From: Trebouxia sp. TZW2008
Taxonomy: Eukaryota; Chlorophyta; Trebouxiophyceae; Trebouxiales; Trebouxiaceae
Length of the DNA stretch: 64,000 nt
Reading direction: 5' to 3'
Assembly: GCA_002118135.1 (NCBI GenBank)
Contig: BDIU01000056.1
Location: 186,001-250,000 of the forward strand
A model generated the notes under the pieces. It was not told where the DNA came from. It did not search any database and saw only the letters and a program-made list of their open reading frames with translations. Made by a program: the position numbers and the translations under genes. The stretch's first letter is position 1. Each line of letters starts with the position of its first letter. Positions 10,937 through 23,514 of the stretch are shown in pieces.

Positions 10937-13900
10937 ATGGCGGACTCTGCTTCTGGCAGCTCCTCGGAGGAGATCAATGTCAAAGTCAAAACAATGCAGC
11001 CGGCCACGTATGAGCTGAAAATCCCTGTACAGGTGCGTGAGAGTCGTGCCAACACGCAGCTTTGATGGCATGTGCGGGATACAACTCGCAAATCCTCGTC
11101 GTCGTGCAGATCACCGTCGGTGAGCTCAAGCAGCGCCTTGTTGATCAGAGTAGCATCCCGCAAGATCGGCAGCGCATCATATACAAAGGACGCGTACTAG
11201 ACAACGATCAGCGACTGCAGGCTCACGGTAAGCACTGAGCTATTCGAATCATAGCCCTTGTCACCAAACCCTTGCTGATACAGCAATTGCTTTTCATGTC
11301 ACAGGTGTACAAGAAGGGCATACTCTGCACTTGGTTGAAAGAGCTGCTGATGCTCCACCTCCTGCAGCAGCGCATGCGCCTCAGCACACAGGCCAGCGTA
11401 AGGCGCTTTGACTCTGGCTTCATGCGATGCTTCGATCTGTTATGACATAATGTGAACTATGCTTTGTGACTTGCAGTTCCAGGTGGCTTGGGTATACCCA
11501 TTGCCATGGGAAGCCTTGAGGTGGACTCAGATGAAACAGATGTCAATACAGTGAGCATGCTGCTGTTTGTGCATGCATTTGACTTGAAACAAAATGTGGG
11601 TCTGTTGACTGTCATCATACTAATGCAGCTCCTGAACAGCATTTTCCGCCAATTGGGTGGACAGGGACAAATGCCAGGCGCTACTCCTGGAGATGCAGGC
11701 AACACTGCAGGTAGTGAAACATGCATGCTGCACACACTTGTGTGTTCACGCAAATTCAATAACGCCTGCTGGCATGCTGCACATGCTGCAGTGTTCATGA
11801 AGTTCAGTTGCGCCTAGTGGCATGCTGCACACACTGCAGTGTCTGTACACATGCAAGGACGCCTGCTGACATGCTGCACACTCTGCAGTGTTTGTGCAAA
11901 CGCAAGGGGACCTGCTGGCATGCTGCACGCATTGCAGGATTCGTGCCAACGCAAGAATACCTGCAAACATGCTGCACACACCACAGCGTTTGCACAAACA
12001 CAAGGACACCTGCTGACATGCTGCACAAACTGCACAAACACAAACGCAAGGACACTTGCCGGCATGCTGCACACACTACCGTGTTCGTGCAAACGCAACG
12101 GCACCTGCTGCCCAATCTGCAGTGTTCATATAGATGCAATGACGCATGCTGACGCATTAGGCAGCAACTAAGTGTGCTGTCTGCAGATCAGCAGAGGACC
12201 GGTCAGGAAGCTCAATTCATAGCCCAGCAGGTAAGTCACACACTACCACTATTTCTGTCATGTCACAGCTACCAAAAAAAGTAAACCGAAGCCAGCATCT
12301 GGGCATCCCTATTGCAATTGACTGCCTTCTGCATGCAAGCCACATAAGTGTGACCTAGTACATCAGTTTGGCCCCAAGCAATGGGTGATGTGATGTCCGT
12401 AAGCTGTTTCACATGACTTACAAATGCAGCTCGTGGAGAGTCCGGAGGGCAGGATGCAATGCAAGGCACGTGATGGTGCCTATCTCAGCATCTGCGCCTC
12501 AAGCAACAGGTTGTATACGTACGTCCTGACCTGAGATTTGGGTGCAGCTTATGGAGAGCCTGGGAGGCCAGGTAGGGCAGGACGCAATGCAAGGCATGGG
12601 TGCAGGGCCTATGAATGGGCGCCCCAACATGCTAGCCAGCATCCAGTCCTACCTCAACAGGTTGCAGCAGGAGCCAAACCCACCAGTGTTGCTGCCCTCC
12701 TTGTCATACCCTCCTGGTCAAGGTGAGCTTGGCATTGGATGACAAGTGTTGCATTGCCTATTATGCTGTTGGGCAACATGACAGGACGCTGTGTTCATAG
12801 CAGTCATGGCCACTCTCACAGCAACAGCAAGTATACTGTGTTATAAGCTGAGCTGGTGTCTATCCTTCTGGGCTTCCACACGCTGGCTTGTTGTTGTCGC
12901 TTGTTATGAGCAGCAACTGGCAGATGCCCAACACCACAAGGTAATCCACACAGCGACATGCTACAGCTGCAAGGCAGTTCTGTGATTTTGTGCATACAAT
13001 TCAAGAAAGGAGAGCAACTAGCAGATACCTGACCCCACAAGGTAGTTGACAGAGCGAGAGCTACCTGCAGTTGTAGCTTTTCAGTTTGGCAATCACCGTC
13101 TGCGATCAGTTATCTGCAAGCTGCTGTACAAAACTGAGCCAAGATGTTGTTGGCAGCCGACGTGCATGTCCACCTGGCCCTTCTAGGGCTGATCAAACTG
13201 CAGCATCTCATGAAGGACAAGTAAAGTCAGGACCCAGTCAAGAGGTGTTCTCACTTCGTTTTTGGTGCTCATGCAGATAATGAGCGTCGTGAGCAAACTA
13301 GGCTGATGGATGCAGTCAGAGGCATTTTGACCCCTGCCGTCCAAAGCCGTCTATCATCCAGGCACCTGGCATTCTTGGACATTGCCCTGGCACGTCATGC
13401 TGCGCCACCTGCATCAGGTGGGCAACTCAAGCGTTCCCCTCATGTGGCAAGGTCTGCAATATAGCACCCACGCCAGGGTGATGCAAATGTTGACATTCCA
13501 CACAAAGTCTGGCGTGGTCTGTAACTGCAGCCATATTGTTTGCATCTAAGCTGCACAGGCAGCACATGGGCATCGGCATGCAGCAACTGGTCATATGCCT
13601 TTTCAGATTTTGGATGCGCTGGCTACTACTGTTTTTAATGCTTATCAGGCATGCTCAAGCATAGCATGTCTCATGAACGCCTTGAGTGTCATGTAGTTTA
13701 CGTACCTGCAACTCTGCTGGCGTGAGTCAGTAATGTTGGGCAGCAGTGGGCTTTGCTGCTTCACGGGCACAGGAGCTAGTTCAGAGTCCACAAATTGGCA
13801 GAAGACCACTGCTGTTTATCTGCTGACTCTCCAAGGGCAAGTTCAGCTGCCTGCATTTGGCTTTCCTCACAAACTCAATGCAATGCACTTCTGTCTTTGA

Positions 13901-16900
13901 CTTGCAAAAGCACACAAACTTGCCATGCAGACATGCACTATATTGCATCCTGACAGTGAACAGAAATTGGGGACGGCCGTGGTCTGCCTGTCAACCCCAT
14001 TTTGCACTGCGCAGGCTCCGCTGCCGGGTCAGATGCTGCCAGCCAAGCAGCTGAATCCCAACCCAGCGCTTCTTCTGCACCAGCAGCAGCGGAATCATCA
14101 GCAGCACCAGCTGGCGCGCCTGGCATCAGTCAGCAAGTAGCAGCTCAGGGAGCTCCTGCTCCTGCTCAGGCAGCTGCTGCTACTGACTCACCCTCAGCTG
14201 CAGCCACCACCCCTCAGATTCCTGCAGATGGCCCCCAGTCTAGCAGTGGCCCATCACAGCAGAACCCATCTGGAAGCACTACAGCACAGGCTCCAGCTGG
14301 GGCCCGTGGTGGTGGCATTGGTGGCTCAGCGCAGCAGAACCTATCTGGTAGCAGCACGACAGAGGGTGGCAGCGAGGCTGCAGCTGGGGCCCGCGGTGGT
14401 GGCGGTGGTGAGGGTGCCAGGCGCAGGAGAGCCACAGGCAGGCCAGCAATCTCGCCTGCGGTGACAATGGCTCTTGGGTCCTTGTTGCTTACAGCCCAGG
14501 AAGCTCCTGTAGCCTGGAGGGGGCCTACCATGCAGCGTGCTGCAGAGCTGCTATTAAACACTGATAGCTTTGAGGGGGATCACCGGCAGCAAGTACTGGT
14601 GAGCCTTCTTGGCTGCGTCAAGTGCGCATTGTGCCACAAGCTTCTGTCAGAAAAGAGCTGCTGTTGAACACTGATACAGTAACGACTGCTTTGGTTACCA
14701 AGGAATTTGTCCCTACATCGAATTGTCCTTACTCAGAGGGATCGCTGCAGTCAGAATGCAGTGGCTCATTACCAATGGCGCTGTCTTTACATTGAGATCG
14801 TCCTTACATCGAGTGTCCTTACGACGAGAGTTTACTGTAGTCTTCAGGGGGATCACTGGCAGCAAGAGCTGGTGAGCCTTCTTGGCTGTGTCAAGTGTGC
14901 ATTGTGCCATAAACTTGCGTTGCTGCTGTCAGAAATGAGGTGCTGTTCAACACTGATAGCTTTGAGAGAACTGCCGGCAGTGCTGGTAAGCTCTCTTGGT
15001 TGTGTTCTAATAAGCATTGTGTCACAAATGTGCATTGCCATCGTCAGGAAAGACAGGTTTCAAGGAGGCGTAGCTATGAAGGGCTACAAGTGCCCTTCTT
15101 CCTTCTGGCTGCTGCTTGTCACTGTCACTGCCAACACAGATGATCAGCGCCGTTTTACTTGGACTCAACCACATGTTATCATCCGACATCATTCTCTTGG
15201 TGTTCTTGATGTAATGCTTTTGGACTTTCCACCTTCACAGCTACTAAGCACCCTGATCTTGATGTTGGCGACTACAGGACCTGCTTTGTGGTCCATGAAG
15301 TCTACATTTCAAGAGGTCAATATATTGTCTTGCTGGGCTGCAGGATCTTCTTCGCACTGTAGGCTCCCACTTGTACCAGATTGCGCCGTTACAGCTGGAG
15401 CTGGCCAGAGCCTGCTCTGCAGCTGTGGCAGCAATGCAGGGTGACGCCGGCCCTCTGGCCCTCAATGGCTCCCAGTACATCCGCCATGATGGTCAGTGAC
15501 CCTGTCCCTGCTATTATGTAGTCTGCTGTAATCTTGCTTTTCTTCGAAGCGATCCCTGCTGTATTACCACATGTCTGCTCAGCGAATTCCAGTACATGCA
15601 CCATGATGGCCACTTGCCCTTCAGAGCCTCAGGGCAATCTCTGCAGTAGGGTCAGTCTGATTTGACCGTTCATGTCTGAAGGTATTCCCTGCTGTAGGGC
15701 TAGGCAGACAATGTCAACATGAACAGCAAGCTGCGTGGTTTGTCCCGGATCAGTTGCTGTTGTCTGTCATCCCCTGACTGGCTGCTGTGCTTTTATGCAC
15801 ACAATAAGCCATTCTACCACAGTGCATGATTGGACAAACATTGCAGCAGCTGTGTTGCAGTGTTTTATGCTACATGCAAGTGCTGCATGTTACTTGCATG
15901 CATTTGCAGGACAAACATCAAGCATGGTCCACACAATGCAGGTAGACAACCAGCCATTGAGTACAACCCCCCCCTCCCCCCCCGGGCCCCTCCCCCCCAT
16001 GGGCATCAAGTACTCAGCTCCCTGAGCAACCAGTGTGTTTGCGTGCAAGCGCTGCATGTGTGTTGTCCATATGAGACTGTGACACAATCACCAGGCATGA
16101 TTCACATGTTGCAGGTAGTCGACCAGCAATTGGGTACACCCCTCCAAATGTGCATCAGGTGGTGAGCTCTGTGAGCATCCCCCTGTTTCCCGGCATGCCC
16201 ATGGGGGCTATGCCAATGGGCCCTGATGGGGCTAGACCCACCATGGCTGGCCCTGCCCCTACCCCTGCCCCTGCTGCCAATGGCCCTACAAATGCCCCTG
16301 CAGGTGAGGCTGCCGTCATTGCCCTGATTTCAATGACTAGTTGATTGATTGATGCATTTTCTGGTTGGTTGATTGACTGATTTGCCAATTGACGTATCTT
16401 TTTTTGTATAAATAATACAAATCAATATGATTAAGCCTTGGCTCACCTTGTACCCAAATCAGATTATCATATGCCCCAGAAAGTACTCAAAGTAGCGTTT
16501 CACTGCTCCATGAAATGAAGGCTATTTGGTATGTGGTCATCCTGTCAGGAGGATGCACAACTTGTTCATGCATCAAGGAGACAGTTGCTGCATATGTAGA
16601 CATGAGCTGAGCTGTCACTGCAGCAGGTGGTCAGGTTGTTGGGTGGTAGGGCACCCATCCTGGGCAAGCCATGGGCTTCAATTTTATTGCAGACTGCATG
16701 TGCCTCATGAGAGAGTCACTGCATGTGTAGACATGAGCTGAGCTGTCACTGCAGGTGGTAGACGTGGGGCAGGCCCTGCATCTGGCCCGGGCAGTGGCCC
16801 TGCTCCTGCTGGTCAAGCAGGTACCCAGCCCAGGCAACCCATGGGCTTCAATGTTGGTGCCCTGCTGCAGTCAGCTTTTGCCAATGCTGCTGCAAGTGCT

Positions 16901-19900
16901 GGACCTCCAGGCAACAGACAAGGTGCAGCTGCTGGACTGTAATGGTTCAAGTGCATCAACACCAAACACTGTTTATCTTACTTGTGAATGATGTCCTGGT
17001 CCCCCCCCTTATTGGGATTCTGAAAGCACTGTAAGTTGCAAATGATAAATATTAGTGTGCACTCCAAATCTCATGTTTTGCAACATCATGCTGAATGCAA
17101 GAGCAGCCTGTATGGCCTGCATGCCTTGTTGACAGCTCTGTGTTGTGCAACTAACTTATTCCTTTGTATCCTGCTATGATTCTGCATAAGTGCTGTGGCA
17201 ACTACACTTACGGTCCACAGCTAGGCAGAGCGCTTTTGATGTATGACACTCCTGAATTTGTAATTGCAGGAGTGATTGCTGGGGAGTCAAGGCAAGTGAT
17301 ACAGATTCCAGGCGCTCCGCCTGTCACCATTCGGTTTGGCGCCCGCCCTGGTCCAACTCAAGAACCTGCAGCCAATCCCCAGGTGATCTTCAGCCTTCTA
17401 TATTGCCTGTCTCAGCAAGCACTGAACAGCAACAGATGTCACAAAGCTTGTGCTGCATGCTGGTCCAGCCCTGTACGTCATGTGTTCTGCAAATGCTGCC
17501 AGTATTGAGCAGCAAAGGATGGTGAGCTGCATGCTACCCCAACTTTCTGTACTATACATCTCAGCAACCACTGCAAGCATTGAATAGCAAAACCAGACTG
17601 TTGAAAGCTTCAGCTGCATGCTGATTTATGCCAGCGCAGTCTGCATCAGGATTCACATCAGGGTCAGCATCAATCCCTGACATGCAGGCTCAAACAAGGG
17701 TCTGGATGCTGGGTTTAATGTTCCTGTGTGCACACTATGCTGTCATGCAGCAGCATGCGGCTGGATCTTTACTCCAGGTCGTGTTTTTGCCTGCATCCTT
17801 TAGCAGATCGGAAAACATGACTGAAATTGTTCAGTTGAAGGGATGATACAGGGTTCCCCACTCATGCGTACATATTTTGTTAAGCAAATTTGAGCTGAAT
17901 GGACAGCTTGTTTCTGCCTCTTCAAGATATGGCTTCAGCACAGGTTTTCCAATGCAAAAATCAGCTGTCTGCCCTTGATGACCTGTGCTAAAGGTAGCTG
18001 ATCAAGAGCCCTTGATAAGCTGCCCATTCAGCTTTGTCTGCTTGATGAACCTCGTCTCAAGCCATAATAATGGCCTTTGACCTCAGTCATACTGAGCCAA
18101 CTTTTGAATGTGAAAAGGTTTTTTCTGCTGCAAGTTTTCAGCTTCAAACTGGTTGCATATCAGGTTGTAGACTGTCCAATGGGCTTTGGAGCAGCTCCAG
18201 CTTTGTCAATGCGGACATTTGGCCAAGCATACACCAGAAATCAGCACCTTCATCTCAGCTCCTGATGCAGGCACACTGCCTAATGTGCTTCATAGAGCAT
18301 TGAGCAGTAGCTGAGCAACCAGAATCATGCTATGCTCTGACAGCTGGTTGTGCTTTGCATCATAGAACCGCACTATATCTGCGCTTGTCTTTAGTACAGG
18401 CAGTTTGTCCTACGCTTACATCAGAACCTGCAGGCAGCAAAAGCTTGACGTGTGCATTTGCAGGTAGCAAGCAATACGCCAGTCAGCCTTCAGATAGGCA
18501 GTGGTACCCCAGTTGACTTGTCACCAGTCATCCAGCAGCTGGGCAGCATGCTGAGTAATGCAGTCCAGTCAGCAGCTGGCTCTGACACATCAGCTACTGG
18601 TGCAGCTGCTCCTGCAGCTGCTGCTCCACCTACTGCAGCAGCTTCAGCAGCACCCAGGCCTGCAAGCAGCAACCCAGCAGGCGCACCTGGCAGTGCACCT
18701 TCAACAGCAACTTTACTCAATCCACCTGTCATGCAGCAGCTGCTGCGTGCCCTGCTGCATTCCATTAGTCCATTTGTCAACAGCCAAGCCATCACCCAAC
18801 CCAGCAGCAGTGTTCAAGCCCCAGCCTCAGCCACTGCCACTGCCTCAAATCCACGGGGCAGCTCTGCTGCCAGTGCAAGTGCTGCAGCCAGTGCTTCTGC
18901 AAGGGGTAGTACGCAAACTCATAGTGCAAATCCTTCAGCTGCAGCTACTCCAGGGTCTGCTACTGGCCCATCTTCTTCAGCAGGGGCAAGGCACCCCTCC
19001 AGGGGCCCCCAGCTGGGCCTGAGTGAGGACCTTGTGGCGGCTATGGGCAACTTTGACTCAGCTTTGCAAGGTGCAATGGATAGCGGCCTCTTGGAAAACC
19101 TAGACACCGCTCCTTCTGCGCCCACAAGCACTCAACCAGCGTCCGGTCAAGCACCCGCAGCTTCAGCAGCAAGTCCTCCAGCTTCTGGAACAGCTGCAGA
19201 ACCACCTTCTGCGGCAAAAGCTGCACAGCCAAGCTCTGCCAATGCACAGCCTGAGTCAGGTGGGCTTAGTCAGCCGCCCACAGCTACGACAGCAGGCTCC
19301 ACAGCCGGGGTCCAAAGAGCAAGAGGGCTGGGCGGTGCAGCCCTGCCCCCTCGTGACAAGGCCATCAAGAAAGCGCACTCAAGAGCTTCGTCTCCTGGGG
19401 CTTCCAACATCTCCTCAAGTGGTAGACAAAGCCCGAGTAGTAGACCAGCACCATCTCAGCCTCAGCAGGACAATGTCAAGCGTGCTAGACATGGTGGCAG
19501 CCCACCAGAGAGCCCAGCCGGCGCCTCAGGTGCCACAGCTGCGGCCGGTGCTGCCGCAGCTGTGGCGCAGCCAAATAGTGACCAATCTGTCGAAGAGATT
19601 GCTCAGCCCAACAGGGGCGCTGTACAGGATCGCGGTGGTGGCGGTGGCCTGGAAGAGCTCATGTCCAGCATGTTTGGTGGCAGTGGTAATGGTGGCGAGG
19701 GACTAAATCTGGGGGGTCTTATGCAGGTAAGGCAATACCTTGACAAGGTGTCCTTCCATTCTCAAATATAGTCAAGTTTAAAAGACTTGTGACACTTGCC
19801 AGCAAGTGTGCTGCGTGTGTGTGTCACAAGTCTTGTCTTGCCAGGCTGGCGCACTGTGAGCGTCAATGTAAGGTCTCAGCCTACCTTGACAATATTCTGT

Positions 19901-22849
19901 CCATGGCCCGCTTATGCCATGTGGCGCTCACATGGATCATAAACATCATGTGCTCCACTTCCACGTCTGAGTCATGCACCTGGTGCAGCTGCTGACTATG
20001 AGCCCCAAGCATGCACATGATGATGCCATCTCGAAGTTGTGCATAGGATGATCTGAAACTTTTGGTCCTTCAAAGCACAGGTGAAGAACGAGTGCCTTCT
20101 TTTGCCCTGCAGCGATCATCTAAGAGAGTGCTTGCCGTTCTGAAGCAAAGCAAGGGCCTTTGCTTCAGAAGGTCGGCGCACTGTCTTAGATGGTCACTGC
20201 AAGGAAACAAAGGAAGTGCCATTTGCTTCTGCTGTTGATCATCCGGAAGCAGCAACACAGTTCAGAATGATTTAACCTACAGTTGACTTCAGAGGCACTC
20301 CACTTGCTGAGGCGTTGAAGTCATTTGCAACATAGTGAGACCTCATCAAACAGGCTGCATTGCAGCTTGCTGTCTCCAGGCAGTGTTCAGTCACCAGCAT
20401 CACTTTATTTGCTTTAAACTGCCTCTTAATTTCATGCTATTACTGCTGTGCAGACAATTGAAAGCTCCTTACGTATCTAGTTGGAGCCCTTGAGCCTGCC
20501 TAGACTGCAGTGTCGCTGAATCAAGTACGTCAAAACAGGCACCTGCGCAGGCAATTCTGTCATCCAGGCAGGATGCATGCAGTGAGGCCATCGCATTTTC
20601 TGAAGCTGGCGGCCTCCTTTCAAGCTAATACTGCTAATTCAAGCTGTTACTGCTATGCAACAGGCAAGTCATGCAAGACATGCCGAAATCACAGCGCATG
20701 GCAGGAGTGTTCCAGGACATGGCTCAGGGTAGCAGCAGCATCATACCTAGCTGGGCCCCTTCAGCCTGCCTGAATTGTGTGTCTAATGAATGCTATGCAA
20801 ACAGGCAGCTGGACAGGTCTTGCAAGATCCCAAAAGATCACTTTGATAGCTCACAATTTGTTTTCTTCTTGGAAGCTGTCACTGCTGCGTAACAGGCGGC
20901 GGGCCAAGCAATGCAAGATCCCCAGAACTCACAGCGCATGGCAAGAGTGTTCCAAGGCATGGCTCAGGGTCCCAACAACAGGCAAGGGCAGGGGCAAGGG
21001 CAGGTCGCACCCGGGCCTCAGAGCAGCCCCAGTGATGGTGCCCCCAGTGGGGGTGGCCTGGGGGCTATCTTGGGGTCACTGATGCAGTCGCTCAACGTTG
21101 GGTCGCCTGGCCAATCTCAGGGTGCAAGCTTGCAAAGCAGAGCAGGCGCTGCTGATGCCAATCCCAGCAGTAGCAACAGTAACTGGCAGTCTGCTCTGAC
21201 TGAGCTTGATGAAGAGGAGCGGAATGAGTGGGAGCGCACAATCAGGCAAGGCAGCTGCTTGAGCTTTCTTTGATCATGTTGTACAGTGACTTCCTGTCGC
21301 AACAACTGCTTTGAGCCCAACTGCGTTGTCCTTACATCAGGAATGTCCTTACAAATGTCCTTACAACGAAAAGTTAACGTAAGAGTGCACATGGACTATG
21401 ACTTTTGTAATGCTGTGGCATGCTGGTCATGCTCATGGCTTGATGTCATGCCACGCTGAGCACGCTTGATGCAAGCTCCAGTCTTGCAGCCAAGTATGAC
21501 TGCTGAGGTGTGCATGTTTCAGCTGAGCATGTGCAACCTGAGGATGCACATAATATGTGTACAACACGGCCTCTGCACATTGATGCAGCACTTGTATGAG
21601 TTGAGGGAGGCATCGCTAGCATGTCAGAGGCAAGACTTGCTGTCTGAGCGAGAAACCGTTTTTGTTGTTGCATGCGATATGATTATGCAAGTGCAATCAA
21701 GAGCTGCCGTCACAGCAGTCTGTACACCTGCAGAGAGTGTTGCAGACACCTAGGGCAGCTGCCTGTGCTCCACAAATCAACGCCTGCACTTTGCTGCTGA
21801 TGCTGTGCACAATAGTGATGCTGTGCACAATAATGATGCTGTGCACAATAAAGACGCTGTGCACAATAATGGTGCTGATGCTGTGCACAGTAATGATGCT
21901 GTGCACAACAATGATGCTGTGCACAGTAATGATGCTGTGCACAATAATGATGCTGTGCACAACAATGATGCTGTGCACAACAATGATGCTGTGCACAGTA
22001 TTGATGCTCAACCTTGCACATCAGAGCTTGCATGGGTGCACAGCAACACTGACTGTCAGCTGGCATCCTGTCACGTACCGTCTTGGATTTCTTGACAAAG
22101 GTTGTGGTTCATGTTGTCGTGAATAGCAAGATGGTACGTGATATGCTTTCAGCCAACAGTCTGACTGTCAGCGTTGTGGTGCACCCATACCACCTTTGAC
22201 GTGCTGAGGCTGTGCTGCATTGCATTACGCGCACCTTCCACGTCATGCTGCCAACAGACCTTGTATTTATGCTTTATGTGCTTGCAAGCATGTTCAGTAC
22301 AATCTTCATGCGCTAAGAGCAAGCCTGCCTGGCAAGACAGGACTTTGGCCACACACACTTTGACCATGTGCTGAAATGTGTAATCGTTGTTATTATTGCC
22401 ATTGTTGCTTCACTGATAGACGCGCTGCCACGCATGAACTCTCGCCCAGCTTGGTATCAGAAGCTGATCCTACTGGCTCTTTCTTGATTGACTGATTGAG
22501 TGATTTGACACCTGTGCCCTCGCGTGTGCGCAGTATGTGACAGGCATGCCTGATCGTGCTCCTGTAGGCCATACAGCGGGCCTGTTTCATCACCCAAAGG
22601 TGTGCAGACAACAGGGCCAGCACTGCTTATCCTATTGACTCTTTCTACAATTGTGATCAGAATGTATGATGTTTGCACACACACACAACTTTGAGTCATT
22701 GCAGGGAGGACCTTGCAAGGCAAGCAGAGCTTGGCGCTGAGAGGCATAAGGATCACAGCACAGCGTACTTGGCAGGCAGACCTCCGAAACCCACCAGCAT
22801 GCTGTTGCCAGGCGACAACACCTCAGGGGTTGATGACAGTAGCAGCTAG
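10937..22849 (+). CDS. BAG6/Scythe-like ubiquitin-domain protein
   Basis: Sixteen exons: 10937-11032, 11110-11227, 11305-11397, 11477-11550, 11629-11710, 12187-12230, 12548-12722, 13277-13417, 14015-14598, 15344-15491, 16115-16303, 16755-16922, 17270-17382, 18464-19726, 20896-21245, 22705-22849, about 1260 aa. Phases match throughout. Exons 1-3 encode an N-terminal ubiquitin-like domain (VGELKQRLVDQSSIPQDRQR, IIYKGRVLDNDQRLQAHG, EGHTLHLVER). The rest is long Ala/Pro/Ser/Gln-rich disordered sequence with short conserved islands such as LMSSMFGGSG and ALLQSAFANAA, ending ERTIREDLARQAELG...STAYLAGRPPKP. That layout matches the large proline-rich BAG6 family, which handles tail-anchored and defective proteins before proteasomal decay. 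The last intron uses a GC donor. Exons between 17382 and 18464 could be missed (for example 17633-17700), and the 14598 junction has echo copies that make its partner uncertain. Confidence 0.85.
11720..12150 (+). repeat. About 49-bp minisatellite in BAG6-like intron 5
   Basis: Roughly eight diverged copies of a unit built on CATGCTGCACACACTGCAGT followed by TTGTGCAAACGCAAGGACAC, starting near 11723, 11773, 11821, 11870 and onward. The open frames over it on both strands are repeat artefacts. Confidence 0.85.
12418..12505 (+). repeat. Echo of BAG6-like exon 7 (5' part)
   Basis: A decayed copy of the acceptor and first half of exon 7 (12548-12722): GCAG, then a GTGGAGAGTCC stretch, GCAGGATGCAATGCAAGGCA and CAACAGGTTG in the same order, with deletions. 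It lies directly upstream of the real exon. Confidence 0.7.
14675..14839 (+). mobile_element. MITE-like repeat, copy 2
   Basis: From TACAGTAACGACTGCTTTGG to AGAGTTTACTGTA, with TA at each end and the GTCCTTAC repeats inside. It lies in BAG6-like intron 9 between echo copies of exon 9. Confidence 0.75.
14843..15010 (+). repeat. Two echoes of BAG6-like exon 9 (3' part plus donor)
   Basis: The exon 9 end and following intron (GGGGGATCACCGGCAGCAAG, then a TGGTGAGCCTTCTTGGCTG block and a GTGCATTGTGCCA block) recur at about 14846-14912 and 14955-15030. Both copies keep a GTGAGC or GTAAGC donor, so the true exon end cannot be fixed by sequence alone. Confidence 0.75.
15585..15618 (+). repeat. Echo of BAG6-like exon 10 (3' end)
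   Basis: TTCCAGTACATGCACCATGA followed by TGGCCACTTGCCC repeats the exon 10 end at 15468-15500, about 118 bp downstream, with a mutated donor. Confidence 0.65.
15905..16030 (+). repeat. Echo of BAG6-like exon 11 (5' part)
   Basis: A copy of the acceptor and start of exon 11: CACACAATGCAGGTAGACAA, then CCAGCCATTGAGTACA. It is followed by an expanded C-tract and a CATCAAGTACTCAGCTCCCTGAGC stretch that matches the true exon's CATCAGGTGGTGAGCTCTGTGAGC region. Its frame is still open at the start. The real copy begins at 16115. Confidence 0.75.
16605..16695 (+). repeat. Echo of BAG6-like exon 12 (5' part)
   Basis: AGCTGTCACTGCAG, GTGGT, and GGCAAGCCATGGGCTTCAAT recur here about 130 bp before the real exon at 16755, ending in TTTTATTGCAG where the real exon continues coding. 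Confidence 0.75.
20655..20850 (+). repeat. Two echoes of BAG6-like exon 15 (5' part)
   Basis: The first copy (about 20657-20735) repeats the acceptor and CACAGCGCATGGCA...GAGTGTTCCA...ACATGGCTCAGG of exon 15. The second (about 20795-20850) keeps only GCAGCTGGACAGGTCTTGCA and AGATCCCAAAAGATC. The real exon starts at 20896. Confidence 0.8.
21246..21247 (+). other. GC splice donor of the last BAG6-like intron
   Basis: The exon ends ATCAG and the intron begins GCAAGG. Joining it to the exon at 22705 restores AGG (Arg) and the continuous motif ERTIREDLARQAELG, so the GC donor is well supported. The intron is 1458 bp. Confidence 0.75.
21282..21384 (+). mobile_element. MITE-like repeat, copy 3 (internally deleted)
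   Basis: Begins TACAGTGACTTCCTG and ends AGTTAACGTAA, with three GTCCTTACA units but without the central GCAGTCAGAATGCAGTG block. It sits in the GC-AG intron of the BAG6-like gene. Confidence 0.7.
21799..22010 (+). repeat. 18-bp minisatellite
   Basis: About twelve units of GATGCTGTGCACAATAAT with small changes. Because 18 is a multiple of three, several frames stay open across it on both strands. These are not genes: the array is inside the last BAG6-like intron. Confidence 0.9.
22321..22410 (+). repeat. 90-bp interspersed repeat, copy B
   Basis: AAGCCTGCCTGGCAAGACAG, then a TTGGCCACACACACTT block, CATGTGCTGAAATGTGTAAT and a GTTGTTATTATTG tail. It lies in the last BAG6-like intron. Confidence 0.65.
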
Positions 22850-23514
22850 GAAGGCATTTAGCAGCAGTCTGGCAAATTCTGTTTGGGCTGATTTTTCGCA
22901 GACTTGATGCTTTCCAGCTTTATAAAACACATACAGCAACTCAAGTAATTGCATCCGAACTCCTATGGCCAGCCGTTCCTGACAACAGCCCTGACATGAG
23001 CAGCCTGTAAAGGCCAATTGGAATGTCTGCAGACAATTCCTTGCCCAATGCATAAAAGCAAGGCATTTATTGTTGAAATAGCGTCACAGTTTTAGCAGCA
23101 AAAGCAACTGTAGTATCTATACTGTGTGCGGGATTGTGCGACATATGCATCAGCTTAGGTATGAGCGTTGTCGCAGATACTCTCATGCCCAAGTGACCTT
23201 CAAGTGCTGGACACCCTGTGAGTCACAGAGCGAAAGAGCTTGAGGCAAGTGAGTGAGTTCACCGATCCAGCATTCACAAGCAGATGCTTGCTGGGTCAAC
23301 AGGCGCCTGCGATACAAACACCGCATCCAGACTGTCCGCCACCGTGTCTCGCGTGCCTTGTACTCAAGCGCTTCAGCGGCGGGTCGTTGGAGCTGCATCC
23401 GAAGGTCGCCGGTGCGTAAAACGAAAGCCATCAAAGCCTGTCTTGATCAGAAGCAGTACCGAACCTGGGCCTTGCCGGCAGTGGCTCAAGCAGTCCTCAC
23501 ATTCACACCGCACC
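22850..23514. other. Intergenic, BAG6-like 3' end to SPP start
   Basis: It contains the 3' region of the BAG6-like gene and the SPP promoter. A short repeat at about 23140-23210 recurs near 27443-27505 inside SPP. No other gene was recognised. Confidence 0.5.
23140..23210 (+). repeat. Two-copy repeat, upstream copy
   Basis: ATATGCATCAGCTTAGGT followed by ATACTC and ATGCCCAAGTGAC matches 27443-27505 closely. One copy lies upstream of SPP, the other in its last intron. Confidence 0.7.

Noticed and set aside
11746..12171. Cys-rich open frames on both strands
   Set aside because: They are translations of the 49-bp minisatellite in BAG6-like intron 5.
17633..17700. Possible extra exon of the BAG6-like gene reading AQSASGFTSGSASIPDMQAQ
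   Set aside because: The acceptor is plausible, but the composition is only vaguely BAG6-like in a frame that does not match the flanking phase, and the donor GTCTGG is poor.
21697..22126. Several open frames on both strands rich in repeated His-Asn-Asp-Ala-Val or Cys-Ala-Gln units
   Set aside because: They are translations of the 18-bp minisatellite in an intron.
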